DNA from: Ahaetulla prasina
Lineage: Eukaryota > Chordata > Lepidosauria > Squamata > Colubridae
Reading direction: 5' to 3'
DNA: 64,000 bases
Assembly (NCBI RefSeq): GCF_028640845.1
Contig: NC_080542.1
Location: forward strand, 13,657,901-13,721,900
Both the position numbers and the translations under genes were made by a program. Within the stretch, counting starts at the first letter, position 1; every line of letters begins with the position of its first letter. This document shows positions 1 through 11,283 of this stretch, in pieces. The notes under the pieces are model-generated. The model was not told the origin of the DNA. It made no database searches and worked only from the letters and a program-made list of their open reading frames with translations.

Positions 1-618
1 TCTTCCAAGCTCAAAGGGGGTCGAAAAATGGACAAGAGGAGATGGAAGATCTTCCTCCGATCAACTTGGCAAGTAATGTTGTATAATGAAAACTTTGGGG
101 AAAATTAAGAATAAGAACGTTTTGGTTTTTTGTTTTGTTTTGTTTTAACTATTATAATGCTTTACAGATAGTTTTGAAACCTAGGAAGGTCCCAAAGGTG
201 ATTTTTCAAAAGGCAATTGAACTCGCTTTGTTTTTCTTCAAAGTGTTTTGCTTCAATTCAGAACTGAGGAGGCATCTTCGATGAGAAGCAAAACATCTTC
301 AAGAAAAAACAAAAAAAGTCCAGTTGCCTTTTAGAGAAAAAAAACCCACCTTTGGGACAGCCAATACTTGGATGACTGAGAATCTCCTTAGACATTAAGA
401 TTCAAAGGAAATTATAATAAAAAAATAAGAAGAAGAAATCTTGTGAAAATAGAAATAGTATTACTCCAAGTGAATAGCAAATTTGTCAGTGAAGAAAATC
501 TCAAGTTTATTTAGGCCAGATTGAAAGAATCAAATTGAAATTTTCACATCTCCTTCAAAGAGTCCTGATAAATTTCCTGGGGTTTTTTTTCCCCCCTCTT
601 TTTTTCTTCTTCCTTTAG
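1..618 (+). other. V2R-A intron 3 (3' part)
   Basis: No coding exon is visible. It contains a decayed repeat at 240-335 (listed separately) and A/T-rich sequence. A pyrimidine-rich stretch at 582-616 precedes the exon 4 acceptor. Confidence 0.6.
240..335 (+). repeat. Repeat family Y fragment (hairpin plus GAAACGTC-like motif, decayed)
   Basis: It reads CTGAGGA, then a hairpin region ending AGAAGC, then AAAACATC, then a tail ending gtccagttgccttt. The same order recurs at 15.9, 20.1, 49.35 and 50.95 kb. The AAAACATC here looks like GAAACGTC after CpG decay. Confidence 0.6.
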
Positions 619-846
619 CTCAACCATTTTTTGCAACAAGTCTCCTTTAATAACAGTGCTGGGGAACAGGTTTTGTTTGGCCCCAATGGGGAATTAGAAA
701 CTGGATTTGATATTTTCAATTGGGTCACCTTTCCAAACAAGTCCTTTCTGAAAGCCCAAATTGGAAAGATTGACCCCATGGCTCCCTCAGACAAGCTACT
801 CACCATTTCTGCCAAGGAAGCTGTTTGGCCTGTCATATTTAACCAG
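619..846 (+). CDS. V2R-A exon 4 (distal ligand-binding domain)
   Basis: The 228-bp exon starts after tcctttag and ends at aaccag|gtatgc, phase 0 on both sides. It encodes 76 residues beginning [15 protein letters not shown], with [17 protein letters not shown] and ending VIFNQ, the hallmark exon 4 of V2Rs. Confidence 0.93.
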
Positions 847-891
847 GTATGCTTGTTCAAAGACCATAATATTGATATTTGATTTGATTTG

Positions 892-934
<43 letters not shown>

Positions 935-3900
935 GTGCTCAAGACGGGCATACTCAGAGTTTTTCCGGCATTGTCCCAATTTGATCTTTAGAATACAATT
1001 AGCCAACACTCCAGAAGATAGGCTCAAGTTACAGAAAGATCTTGACAGACTTGAACATTGGGCGCTTTTAACAAAATGAAATTCAACAGTAAAAAAAGTA
1101 AGGTTCTACATTTAGGCTAAAAAACCAAAACGCACCGGTACCGTATATGTGGTACCTTGCTCAATAGTAGTACCTGTGAGAGGGATCTTGGAGTCCTAGT
1201 GGATAACCCATTTAGATATGAGGCAGCAGTGTGCAGCAGCTGCTAAAAAAGCCAACACAGTTCTGGGCTGCATAAACAGAGGGATAGAATCAAGATCACG
1301 TGAAGTGTTAGTGCCACTTTATAATGCCTTGGTAAGGCCACACTTGGAATACTGCATTCAGTTTTGGTCACCATGATGTAAGAAAGATGTTGAGACTCTA
1401 GAAAGAGTGCAGAGAAGAGCAAAAAAGATGATTAGGGGACTGGAGGCTAAAGCATATGAAGAACGGTTGCAGGAACTGGGTATGTCTAGTTTAATAAAAA
1501 GAAGGACTAGGGAGACATGATAGCTGTGTTCCAATATCTCAGGGGTTGCCACAAAGAAGAGGGAGTCGGGCTGTTCTCCAAAACACCTGAGGGTAGAACA
1601 AGAAGCAATGGGTGTAAACTGATCAAGGAAAGAAGCAACTTAGAACTAAGGAGAAATTTCCTGACAGTTAGAACAATTAATAAGTGGAGCGACTTGCCTG
1701 CAGAAGTTGTGAATGCTCCAACACTGGAAATTTTTAAGAAAATGTTGGATAACCATCTGACTGAGATGGTGTAGGGTTTCCTGCCTGGGCAGGGGGTTGG
1801 ACTAGAAGGCCTCCAAGGTCCCTTCCAACTCTGTTGTTATATTATATTAATTATTAGGAATGATCAATCGATCAATGTAATAGGTATGAAATGGGGAGCA
1901 GTTGAAGATTCAATCATGAATTTATACCTGGAAAATGCAACACCAAGGATTGGATTATGCATGAAGAGTTTGCATATGTATAATTGATGAAAAGAACAAT
2001 CCACCAAAAATAAATTCTTTTTTTTTCCCTGCCATTGTTCGAAGTTAAGATGGAAGAAGAGGTGGGAATGGTTAAAAAAGGGGAAAAGGAAGCAAAGCAA
2101 ATACAACCTAAAATTGGGGCTGTAAATTTGGGAGAAGAAACACAGAAAGTTGCAGGGGGGATCAAAGTATGATTGTAACTATTAAAGAGCCTCTGGTGGC
2201 TCAACAGACTAAGTAAGTCTGTTATTAACACAGCTGCTTGCAATTACTGCAAGTTCAAGTCCCACCAGGCCCAAGGTTGACTCAGCCTTCCATCCTTTAT
2301 AAAGTAGGTAAAATGAGGACCCAGATTGTTGGGGGCAATAAAAAGTTGACTTTGTATATAATATACAAGGGATGAAGACTATTGCTTAACATTGTAAGCC
2401 GCCCTGAGTCTTCGGAGAAGGGCGGGATATAAATTCAATTTTTTTAAAAAATGTAAAGAGCAAGGAGTAAAGAAGTAATACCTTCAAATGAAAAGACTTT
2501 CCTTTCATGGGATAGGGTAAATTATAAGGGATATTTCCGAATATAAAAAAAGGATAGCTAAACTAGATAGTACAAAAGTTTTTAGGGTATGATGGATATA
2601 TAAATTTGAGAGAATATAAGATATATGGAAACCCTTTGATAGTGTAATATTGTGTAGAGATAAGAAATATAATTAGTTATGGATTGTATGATAAATGGAG
2701 TACAAAATGTTTAGAAATTTATAGTATGGGGAATATGGGGAAGAATATGAGGTAAATGTTAAAATTATATAAGAAAAGATGATGTTTATTATGATGTATG
2801 ATGGATATACAAATATGATGGATTATAAGGTATACTGAGGAATAATTTTTGATATTACAACATGGGAAGATGGGATATTGTTTATTATAGAAGATTGGAC
2901 TTTAAACTTAATGGACTTAGATGAGAAGGTAGAATTATCAGCATATTTGAAAGATTATTTTTGAAAGATATATATAATGGAGACGGTTTGTTTTTTTTAT
3001 AAAAAAAATTGGATTGAAATAACAAAATACTAAATAGCTTTTAAATGAATAGTATGTAATTGTATTAGTATTAATATTTTCCTTTTTCTTCTTTTTTATG
3101 GAAAAGGGGAGTTGAGGTTCAAGAAGAAGGATGGGAGTTTATGTTAATTAGCATATTTTAGTTTATGATTGTTTGATATGATACCCTGTATTTGCTCTGG
3201 GAAGTCGGGGGGGGAGGGGATGGGGGAAAGAGGGAGGAGGGAGGGGAAGGGTTAGGGTTGGGGGGAGGGGGGGATGTATGGGGGAAAAATTCTGTAAAAC
3301 TTTTTCAATAAATAAATAAATAAATAAATTCTTTCTGTGGAATTCTAATTTTATTAACGAGCAGGCATTACCTCTTTCCCTCTGTAACAAAGAGTGTCCT
3401 CTTGGCCATAGCAAGATGAAAGTGGAAGGAAAATTATCCTGCTGCTATGACTGCAAAATATGTCCACAAGGGAAGATAGCTGACCAATTAGGTAAGCAAA
3501 GGATTATATTAAATCTATCAATGATATAATAAATATAAATGGGGGTTTATTTTTAATAAATGAATATTTTTAATAAATATTATGGTGATTGAAAATCTTG
3601 AGCTTTATATCGTATTAATGTGAAACAATGACACATTTGAATTATTTTCATACTTCATAATTTTGGATTGGTTATTTTTTCCAGTTTTTACTTGTTTTTA
3701 CTTCCTATTCTATCCAGATGATTGATTGATTGATTGATTCTTTTGCCTATCAAGTGGCTTACCACAATACTTAAAAACACAAATAATAATTTAAACAAAA
3801 AAACCTTGCCATTAGGTACTAGAGAAATCAGGCTCCTGGTCAACCCCTATTTTAGCCTAACATTTTATTTTATTTATTTTATTTATTTATTTTATTTTGT

Positions 3901-6291
3901 CACAACAATATATGTAGGTATCATACAAAAAGATTATATAGTAAATAAACACATATATGGATAAATATATCCTGGACATAAACTGTTTCAACTCCTACCC
4001 TCAAAACGACGCTATAGAGCACTGCACACCAGAACAACTAGACACAAGAACAGTTTTTTCCCGAAGGCCATCACTCTGCTAAACAAATAATTCCCTCAAC
4101 ACTGTCAGTCTATTTACTGAATCTGCAATACTATTAATCGTTTCATAGTTCCCATCACCAATCTCTTTCCACTTATGACTGTATGACTATAACTTGTTGC
4201 TGGCAATCCTTATGATTTATATTGATATATTGACCATCAATTGTGTTGTAAATGTTGTACCTTGATGAACGTATCTTTTCTTTTATGTACACTGAGAGCA
4301 TATGCACCAAGACAAATTCCTTGTGTGTCCAATCACACTTGGCCAATAAAATTCTATTCTATTCTATAAGGAGGTATAGCATATATATAGGAAGAAGAAA
4401 AGAAAAACAATAGGACAGGAACGGTAGGCACGTTTGTGCGCTTATGCACGCCCCTTATGGTCCTCTTAGGAATGGGGTGAGGTCAATAGTAGAAAGTTTT
4501 TGGATAAAACTTTTAGGATTATGGGAAGAGACCACAGTCAGGTAAAGTATTCCAAGCACTAATGATTCTGTTACAGAAGTCATATTTTCTGCAATCTAGA
4601 TTAAAGCAGTTAACATTAAGTTTAAATCTATTGGTTGCTCTTGTATTATTGCAATTAAAGCTGAAGTAGTCTTTAACAGGAAGGACATTACAATAGATGA
4701 TTCTGTGAGTTAAGCTTAGGTCTTGTCGAAGGCAACGGAGTTCCAAGTTTTCTAAACCTAGGATTTCAAGTCTGGTGGGATAGGGTATTTTATTGTTTTC
4801 AGGGGAATGGAGAACTCTTCTTGTAAAATATTTCTGGACACGTTCAATTGTATTGATGTCATTGATTTTAAGTGAACAAAGTCTTCCCAGCATTGTACAA
4901 AGATAAAAGGGTAGGGAACTCATGTAATTCAAATAGAAAAGTATTGGAAAAGATTGGGCACTACAGACCAGATAGAACTCTAAACTCCCAGATGACAATA
5001 TTTAGCACAAAACTCTATAGCATACCCACTTTCCGGGCTTATTGAGAAAGGCAGATACCATTGAAGAAAGGTGATCTCACCTATCATTTGGCCAATGATA
5101 CCCAGGGATTTAATGGTGATAACCAGAAATTTGAATTGCATAGACTAATGAACTTGGAGCCAGTATAGCTCATGCAGAAATAATAAAACTAAGTGAGATA
5201 ATTGCAGGTCCATCGCACTGCAGATCAGTTACGGTTTTTGAAACAGTCTTCGAGGGCAGCATCATATAAAAGGCATTCCAGTTATCAAACTGGGATCTCA
5301 TTATGTCTATAGAATATTGTAAAACTGGAGCATATTGAAAATGAAATGAAGATGCTTTGAAACAATAATGCTTTTATGAATGGTTTCTTTTTCAGACTTA
5401 GATGACTGTTTCCCCTGTCCAGAGGATCAATATTCAAACAAGGATATGGATAGTTGCCTTCCAAAAAGTATAATTTATTTAACTTATCAAGAACCTTTGG
5501 GGATTTCTTTGGAAGTGATTGCAGTCTCCTTTTCTGTCATCTCAGCTGTGGTGCTCAGGATATTCATGAAATATCAGGACACACCTATTGTTAAAGCCAA
5601 TAATAGGAACCTCACTTATAGCCTTCTTGCTGCTCTCCTGCTCTCTTTCCTGTGCAGTTTGCTCTTCATTGGGCAACCTGACCAAGTGAAATGTCTCTTG
5701 CGACAAACTGCTTTTGGTATCATCTTCTCTGTAGCTCTTTCTTGTATATTGGGGAAAACAATCATAGTGGTCCTTGCTTTCATGGCCACCAAGCCCGGAT
5801 CCAAAATGAGAAAATGGGTGGGGAAAAGACTGGCTATCTCTATTGTCTTATCTTGCTCCTTAACACAATTCTGCATTTGTGTAGCATGGCTCACAATTTC
5901 TCCTCCCTTCCCAGATTCTGACATGCACTCCATGGCTGAAGAAATTGTCCTAGAATGTAATGAAGGTTCCACCACAATGTTTTATACAGTGCTTGGCTTT
6001 CTGGGGTTCTTGACTGCTGTCAGTTTCACTGTGGCCTTCCTAGCTAGGAATTTGCCTGACACTTTCAATGAAGCCAAATTTATCACCTTCAGCATGTTGG
6101 TCTTTTGTAGTGTCTGGGTGTCATTTGTTCCCACCTATTTGAGTACCAAAGGAAAATACATGGTGGCTGTGGAGATCTTTTCCATTTTGGCTTCAGCAGC
6201 TGGATTACTGGGGTGCATATTTTTCCCCAAATGCTACATCATTGTTCTGAGGCCTAATCTGAATAAGAAGGAGCAACTAATGAAAAAATGA
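619..6291 (+). CDS. Vomeronasal type-2 receptor V2R-A, 3' part (last three coding exons)
   Basis: Class C GPCR expected in vomeronasal sensory neurons, binding peptide or protein chemosignals through its extracellular venus-flytrap domain. Coding segments are 619-846, 3365-3491 and 5396-6291. They join in frame with cag|gtatgc, tag|gtaagc and AG acceptors, giving the distal ligand-binding segment, a cysteine-rich linker and the seven-transmembrane domain, with a stop at 6289-6291. The three lengths (228, 127, 896 bp) equal exons 4-6 of V2R-B and V2R-C. The 7TM exon keeps family signatures such as [14 protein letters not shown] and PKCYII near the end. Exons 1-3 must lie left of the window. 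It is clearly more diverged from B and C than they are from each other. No frameshift or stop is seen, so it looks functional as far as visible. An AATAAA at 6522-6527 could serve as polyadenylation signal. The orthologue name cannot be decided from sequence alone. Confidence 0.93.
895..932 (+). repeat. (CA)n microsatellite
   Basis: About 19 CA units in the V2R-A intron, directly downstream of exon 4. Confidence 0.95.
985..1855 (+). mobile_element. CR1 LINE, 5'-truncated 3' end
   Basis: A broken reading frame gives CR1 ORF2 C-terminal blocks ([55 protein letters not shown]). The classic CR1 tail follows: ggttggactagaaggcctcc, then aggtcccttccaactctg. Several indels and stops make it a dead fragment. 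Confidence 0.88.
2181..2446 (+). mobile_element. tRNA-derived SINE with LINE-like tail
   Basis: The head has A-box-like tggctcaacagac and B-box-like gttcaagtcccacc. The body runs to gccgccctgagtcttcgg, then agaagggcggg and ataaat. The same tail sequence ends the L3/CR1-type LINE at 21-24 kb. Other copies lie at 20.2, 26.5, 27.4, 37.8 and 42.2 kb. Confidence 0.8.
2455..3330 (+). mobile_element. Possible L1-type LINE 3' UTR
   Basis: A/T- and purine-rich sequence with no frame, then a G-rich polypurine block (about 3205-3275) and a tail ending taaaactttttcaataaa plus (AAAT)n. This arrangement resembles vertebrate L1 3' UTRs, but no coding part supports it. It ends about 35 bp before V2R-A exon 5. 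Confidence 0.35.
3365..3491 (+). CDS. V2R-A exon 5 (cysteine-rich linker)
   Basis: The 127-bp exon follows gagcag and ends at ttag|gtaagc. It encodes [15 protein letters not shown]... with the CCYDC..CP pattern of the class C nine-cysteine domain. An L1-like insertion ends about 35 bp upstream of the acceptor. Confidence 0.92.
3867..5000 (-). mobile_element. L2/CR1-like LINE, 5'-truncated, split by a nested LINE
   Basis: Read on the minus strand it encodes the RT C-terminal blocks [34 protein letters not shown] and [15 protein letters not shown] long 3' UTR ends tgttgtgacaaaataaat. The body is interrupted at 3967-4374 by a plus-strand (AATAG)n-type LINE tail. Related copies lie at 25.5-28.2, 54.7, 59.3 and 60.7 kb. 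Confidence 0.75.
3967..4374 (+). mobile_element. Snake CR1/L3-type LINE 3' end with ATTCT tail
   Basis: Begins tcctggacataaactgtttc and ends ggccaataaaattctattct. The unit ends in a pentanucleotide repeat, as other copies in this window do. It is nested in an opposite-strand LINE. Confidence 0.75.
5396..6291 (+). CDS. V2R-A exon 6 (7TM domain)
   Basis: The 896-bp terminal exon follows tttttcag. A leading split codon gives [17 protein letters not shown], then seven hydrophobic segments from about [13 protein letters not shown] to [11 protein letters not shown], ending in a basic tail and TGA. Confidence 0.95.
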
Positions 6292-6521
6292 AACTGATTT
6301 TAGCACCATACCCTTTGAAGGAAATCTAATTGGTTGCTTTTGGCATACTCCCCCCACCACTACTATGAGGTTCTGCCTTCTTCCTTCCATCGCCATCAGT
6401 AGGACATGTAAAGCAATAGTTCTCCAAAGTTCACTTCAGAACCTAGAAAACTTTCCTTAATCTTTTCTTTGAAATATTAGATAATGATTTTGAGTCCTAA
6501 TCAGTATAGTAGGCAATAGCT

Positions 6522-6527
6522 AATAAA
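6522..6527 (+). promoter_or_regulatory. Candidate poly(A) signal of V2R-A
   Basis: AATAAA about 230 bp past the stop, the first canonical hexamer after the coding end. Unproven. Confidence 0.35.
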
Positions 6528-6544
6528 GAAGAAGATATGGTGTT

Positions 6545-7015
6545 GATCGACATGATATAAAAAAATGTCCAGATTCCAGAAAGAAATACAGAGAAAAGCC
6601 ACAAAGATGATTAGGGGACTGAAGGCCAAAGCAAGAATGATTGCTGGAATAGGGTATGTCTAGTTTAATGGAAAAAAACAAACAAACCCAGGAGTGACAT
6701 AGTAGCAATCTTCCAATATCTACAGTGCTGCCACAAAGAAGAGGAGATCAACCTATTTCCCAAAGCACCTGAAGGCAGGATGAGTAATAATGGATGCAAA
6801 CTAATCAAATGAGAGAAGCAACCTAGAGCTAAGAAGAAATTTCCTACCAGTTAGAACAATTAATCAGTGGAATGACTTGCCTTCTTAAGTTGTGGGTATT
6901 CCAGTACTGAAGGGTTTTAAGGACGGATTGGACAACCATTCATCTTAAATGGTATGGGGATTGAACTAGAAGATCTCAAAGTCCCTTCCAACTTTCTTAT
7001 TCTTTTATTCTGTTA
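6545..7015 (+). mobile_element. CR1 LINE 3' end
   Basis: Diverged copy of the CR1 C-terminus (cagaaagaaatacagagaaa, gattaggggactgaaggc) ending ttgaactagaagatctc and agtcccttccaac. Frame broken. Confidence 0.8.
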
Positions 7016-8110
7016 TATTAAAAACATTTTAGTGATACAATGTGCATTATGGTAAGCATGTATGGGTATAAACCCTGCAGCCCATGAGCTTCACAAAAAG
7101 CTCCCCTCCCTGCCAAAAAGAAAGAAAGAAAATGTTTATTTTACTGAACTTACGAAATTGAAGCATCTCTGGTACATGTGAAGCCAAAAGTTTATCATCC
7201 TTTTGTGTGTTTTGAGATTCTGATAATAATAATAATAATAATAAAACAAAAAACCCAAGGGATATTATGAGGGATTTATTTTCCCCTTAAAGATATTCCA
7301 ATATTCCCTCTAATCATTTCTGAGATACAGGAGAATCTAAATTAACATCCCTTTCCACAATTCTGAAAGTTTGAGAGCCACTTTGGTTTATCAGGTATGG
7401 TGCTAGGCCAGAAACAAAGGGACTATGTGCTCTTGCTCTCCTTCAGCAATGAAAGCCTAGGAGGTGGTATTCAGCTGGTTCAGACCGGTTCGCCTGAACC
7501 AGTAGCAGAAATCATAGGTGGCTGCCCACCCACCTGCCCATCTGCCCCTGCTCTATACCATCCTAATTAGACATGTTTTCGAGGTCGGGCATGTTCACAT
7601 TTGCAAACTGGTAGGGAAAGTAAGTGAATACCAACCCTGTAGGATGTATATTGTTTTGGGAACTGTGGAGAGGTGTTTGAAGATTATGGTGTTGAAAAAC
7701 TGCTTCTCAGCATCCCTGAGAAAGTAGTCTTATTCATCATGACGACTACTGTCTCAACATTGGTGGCTTGTTTAATTATGTTGTCACTATTATTCCTGAG
7801 CCCTGGATGGCATCTAATTCTGCTCTACTCTGATTAAATCTGGACCATATCCACCAATCTGATTTATTGAGAAAAGAAATATTGAAGAATGCTAGTCTCA
7901 TCTATAACTTGGCCCAGTGACATTCAAGGATTTAATGGTTCTAGCCACTAATTTGAATTGCACATGGTAAGCAATTTGGAGCCAGTGTAGCTCATGCAGG
8001 AGAAATAGACCTAATTCTGTATTTCTGTATCCCTATTTCTATTCTTCTTTCTACTCCTAATTTTACATGTACAACAACAGCTTATTAACATGCAGTTATT
8101 GAGGGAACCG
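7016..8110. other. Intergenic region, no gene recognised
   Basis: Contains a short (AAT)n at 7222-7242 and a hAT-like terminus fragment around 7455-7520 (gttcagaccggttcgcctgaa). It also holds a second copy of the old repeat at 7857-8010. Homology to the right arm of the inverted duplication begins near 8.0 kb. Confidence 0.5.
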
Positions 8111-8159
8111 TTATATGCCTACTCCACATCTCTCTCAGTCTCAGTTTGAGTTTGAGTCT

Positions 8160-8160
8160 C

Positions 8161-8201
<41 letters not shown>

Positions 8202-8202
8202 T

Positions 8203-8258
<56 letters not shown>
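8160..8258 (+). repeat. (TCTG)n(TC)n(CA)n compound microsatellite
   Basis: Successive tracts of TCTG, TC and CA. The right-arm counterpart is at 62957-63025. Confidence 0.95.
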
Positions 8259-8260
<2 letters not shown>

Positions 8261-8335
8261 CTTTATTTGGAGGAAGACACAACAATCCTTCAGTCCTGTT
8301 GAAATAGACACTTGGAGGTAAGGGACAATCCCTAT

Positions 8336-8486
8336 GATATGCGTGCATAAGAGCACCAGCATGCCTACCGTCCCTGTCCTAATGTTCCCTTTAATTGTAT
8401 TCATTTTATATATTCAATTCATGGTTATACTTATATATATTATTTAATATGTATTTGACAAAATAAATAAATAAATAAAAATAAAA
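8336..8486 (+). mobile_element. L2/CR1-like LINE 3' tail fragment
   Basis: The block gcgtgcataagagcaccagc, then cctgtcctaatgttccc, then tatttgacaaaataaata matches the 3' UTR end of the family at 15288 and 55090-55300. Confidence 0.6.
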
Positions 8487-9004
8487 TATCATATGGCCAT
8501 TGGATAAGTCATGACATCATTCTGCAAATACTGCAAACTTTGGTCAGCTTGATTTATGACATGATGGAAAAGGATACTAGTGCATAATTTACTTTTGCTT
8601 TATGACACCATGGCAGACAATATGATATGTCTCTTTTGCTCTGCATTAAGACTTCCAGGAAAGGCAGACAAGTCAGGAAGCTAGAAAGTATTGAGGAAGA
8701 GTTCTTTCCAAGTCCAGGAAATTTTCTTCTCTATCAATTTTCCTTTCTTCACTATCAGGACATGTAGATAAGTTTTTATTCCATGTCAGAAGCATCTAAG
8801 TGCTTCCTTGGTGAAAATATCAACTGGTGATATCACCATTGCCCAAGGGATACCAGTTAGGGGTTCTTTTCATATAGTCATTAAGTTGTCCACCATTTAT
8901 TTATTTGTTGTCACCTGCTTCCAAATTGCTGAGTCAGCAGGAGCTGGAGCAAGTGATGGGAGCCATGCCAGTGGTGGGTTGCTACCGGTTCACCCTAATA
9001 TACT

Positions 9005-9245
9005 TTAGTTTATTTTATGACAAATGTAAGAGCTTCAAATACTTGGGGAGCATTATCTTGAGCTATGAGTTTTGGGATAAAGAAATTGATTCCAGAATCA
9101 GCAAGCTTAGCCTAGCTCTGGGACCGCTATGTACTAGAGTGATACAATGTCCTTATCTCCACAAAACTGAAAATTTACAAGGTAGTGGTTATTCCTTCCC
9201 TCATTTAATGGTGTGAAAGGCTCTATATAGAGCCTGAATAGAGAA
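9005..9245 (+). mobile_element. RTE-like LINE reverse-transcriptase fragment
   Basis: Broken frame with FKYLGSIILSYEFWDKEIDS, RISKLSLALGPL and HLMV-like blocks typical of an RTE-clade RT C-terminus. It is also in the right arm, where a LINE at 59340-62265 splits it, so it predates the duplication. Confidence 0.6.
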
Positions 9246-9281
9246 GCTGAAAAGACATCAAACAACAGGAGAGAAAAAAGA

Positions 9282-9428
9282 GGAGAGGAGGGGAGGGGAG
9301 GGGAAGGGAGGGGAGAGGAGAGGAGAGGAGAGGAGAGAAGAGAAGAGAAGAGAAGAGAAGAGAAGAGAAGAGAAGAGAAGAGAAGAGAAGAGAGAAGAGA
9401 AGAGAAGAGAAGAGAAGAGAAGAGAAGA
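9282..9428 (+). repeat. (GAGAA)n/(GAGGG)n microsatellite
   Basis: Purine pentamer array. The right arm has the complementary TTCTC/CTCTC array at 59085-59240, at the matching position. Confidence 0.95.
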
Positions 9429-9796
9429 AACACAAGAATTATTTTGTTATTTGGGCGTTCTCATGTGCTCCAGTTTATTTGCCCATGAAGTAATAGGAAT
9501 ACTAGAATGGAACAAAAAAAGAATTAAAGGATTTCAGAAGAGCATTGTTGGCCTTCCTAGCTTTATTAAACAGATCTTGATCGCATATTTCTTTCTGCAT
9601 ATGGTAAAATAGCAAAGACTTGTAGCACAAATTGAATTCCACAATTAAATAGGAAGGAGTGCTCTAAATCAGAGGTCTCCAACCTTTCTGGCTTAGTGGA
9701 CTGGTGGGAGCAGTGGGATGGGGGGAAGAGGGATGATTTTGCACACAAATGCACGCCATTTTCACAAACATAGCTGTGGCCCAGTACTAAGCCGTA

Positions 9797-10345
9797 TGTT
9801 CTGTTTCCCTCCCCCAATACTCCCAACAAAGAGTCAGTCAAAGGCCTTCTCTTCTAATTTATTTACATAGATAAATGTCCTGGCCACGTCTACCCACGGG
9901 CCTGCCAAGTCTCTGGAGTTAACGTGGAAATTATAGATAAGGCCAGAATTATTCACGAATATATTCTTCCCTCCATTGATACAGTTTGCCCACACAAATT
10001 CATTGCTTTGTCCAAGACAAAAAACTAGGAAGTTCCGCCTCCTTTTTATAGTCTCTGCAGATGTCACTGCATGACCATCATTCTTTGGCTTTGTCCCAAC
10101 GCTTCCTCTGCTGCACGCGCTGGTCACGTCTGCGCAGTCTTGCATCACTCCAAAACTGTTCTTGGGGCGTTGCCAAATCAGAAGAAGGCTCGGGAGAATT
10201 AGGCCTTGCCGGCCCCTCCTCCTCCCTTTGGGTGGGTGCCAGGGAGGGAGAGGGCCCAAGAGAAGCAGGCCTTGCCAGGTCTTCTCCCTCACTTTCTGAA
10301 TCATCCGAGTCCAAGAGTCTGGGTCCAGGAACCTGGGTCACATCA
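9797..10345 (-). mobile_element. Solo LTR (family 2) with 5-bp target duplication
   Basis: A 549-bp element bounded TG...CA and flanked by CCGTA on both sides (9792-9796 and 10346-10350). Read on the minus strand it has ctataaaaagg (TATA-like, about 10040-10051) and aataaa (about 9858-9863). An open frame at 10341-10078 encodes a Pro/Ser/Glu-rich peptide ending in WSDARLRRRDQRVQQRKR. No internal retroelement region remains. A 5-bp duplication suits Ty3/gypsy or retrovirus-like elements. Confidence 0.8.
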
Positions 10346-10507
10346 CCGTAATTGGGTTATGAATGGTATGATAGCTGAACTTCCTTTCTGACATCCTTTG
10401 TCAAGAAACCTTTTTGCAGACTACAAAATATCAATTGTGCATACGTTGATTGGATCAAGTGTAGGCTTATGTCACTCAACAAGCCAGGAAAAAAAAAGCA
10501 TAATTTG

Positions 10508-10681
10508 CACTGGTGGGTTTCTATCGGTTCGCCCGGTTTGGTCGAACTGGTAGTTGTGGCTGCAGGAGGCTCTGGCCATCCACTCGGATATCTCTGCACA
10601 TGCACTGAAGTGTTGTGCACGTTTTAACATGCGCGCACCCACGAGCGAATCAGTAGCGACCGAAATTGAAACCCACTACTG
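10508..10681. mobile_element. hAT-like non-autonomous element (MITE)
   Basis: Termini cactggtgggtttc and gaaacccactactg form an inverted repeat. Flanking octamers ataatttg and attatgtg match at 6 of 8 bases. Related to the elements at 13985 and 17738. Confidence 0.6.
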
Positions 10682-10846
10682 ATTATGTGTCTACAAGGAA
10701 TCACTTGAAATGAGAAGAAGAACCAAGTGATATTTTTTCTTTGCAGCAAATACAGTGTAGAAAAACAATTTTATAAAATTTTCTGTTCTGAAATTTATTT
10801 ATTCACTTTATAAATGTAGCCCAATTAAAAACTTGTCTCCACTGGT

Positions 10847-10849
10847 CTG

Positions 10850-10915
<66 letters not shown>

Positions 10916-10971
10916 TTCCTTCCTTCCTTCCTTCCTTCCTTCCTTCCTTCCTTCCTTTCTTTCTTTCTTTC
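10847..10971 (+). repeat. (TTTC)n(TTCC)n microsatellite
   Basis: Pyrimidine tetranucleotide array upstream of V2R-B. The right-arm counterpart is the (GGAA)n tract at 56530-56615. Confidence 0.95.
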
Positions 10972-11283
10972 CACACATTGTTTCCATCCCAAATGACTCT
11001 GAGCTGCTTAAAGACCTTTTCCCATTAAGAAAGTTAAAAAGAAAGGTCAATGTCATTATATAATTAGATTACAAATACAATAACCAAAGTGCTGAAAGGC
11101 CTCTCAAAAGAAGAAACAGAGGAGGAGGGGAAAATGTAACATGATGGGTCAAATTCTCTTTGGCTCTTCGGAAAAAGTTTAAGTCGGGTAGTTCTAGAAA
11201 AATGTTTTGTTTGGCATTTGTTGACTGGAATTGCCTTTCCCCCCCCCTCTCTCTCCACTTCCAATTCTGTTTTCAGTTACGAC

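Larger units (their letters stand above)
3492..5395 (+). other. V2R-A intron 5
   Basis: No exon is seen. It holds a minus-strand LINE (3867-5000) split by a plus-strand LINE end. At 5036-5340 there is an old repeat also present at 7857-8010 (shared block: tttaatggt, aatttgaattgcac, ggagccagt.tagctcatgcag), possibly a decayed antisense LINE. Confidence 0.5.

Noticed and set aside
615..929. 104-codon minus-strand frame over V2R-A exon 4 and the CA repeat
   Set aside because: Antisense shadow of the exon, plus translation of a dinucleotide repeat.
5616..5975. 119- and 120-codon antisense frames over the 7TM exons (also 32698-33060 and 40179-40541)
   Set aside because: They mirror conserved sense codons of the receptor exons and have no independent protein signature.
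8971..9000. Possible hAT element start (cagtggtgggttgctaccgg)
   Set aside because: Only one terminus is visible, with no matching end or target duplication; too short to annotate as an element.
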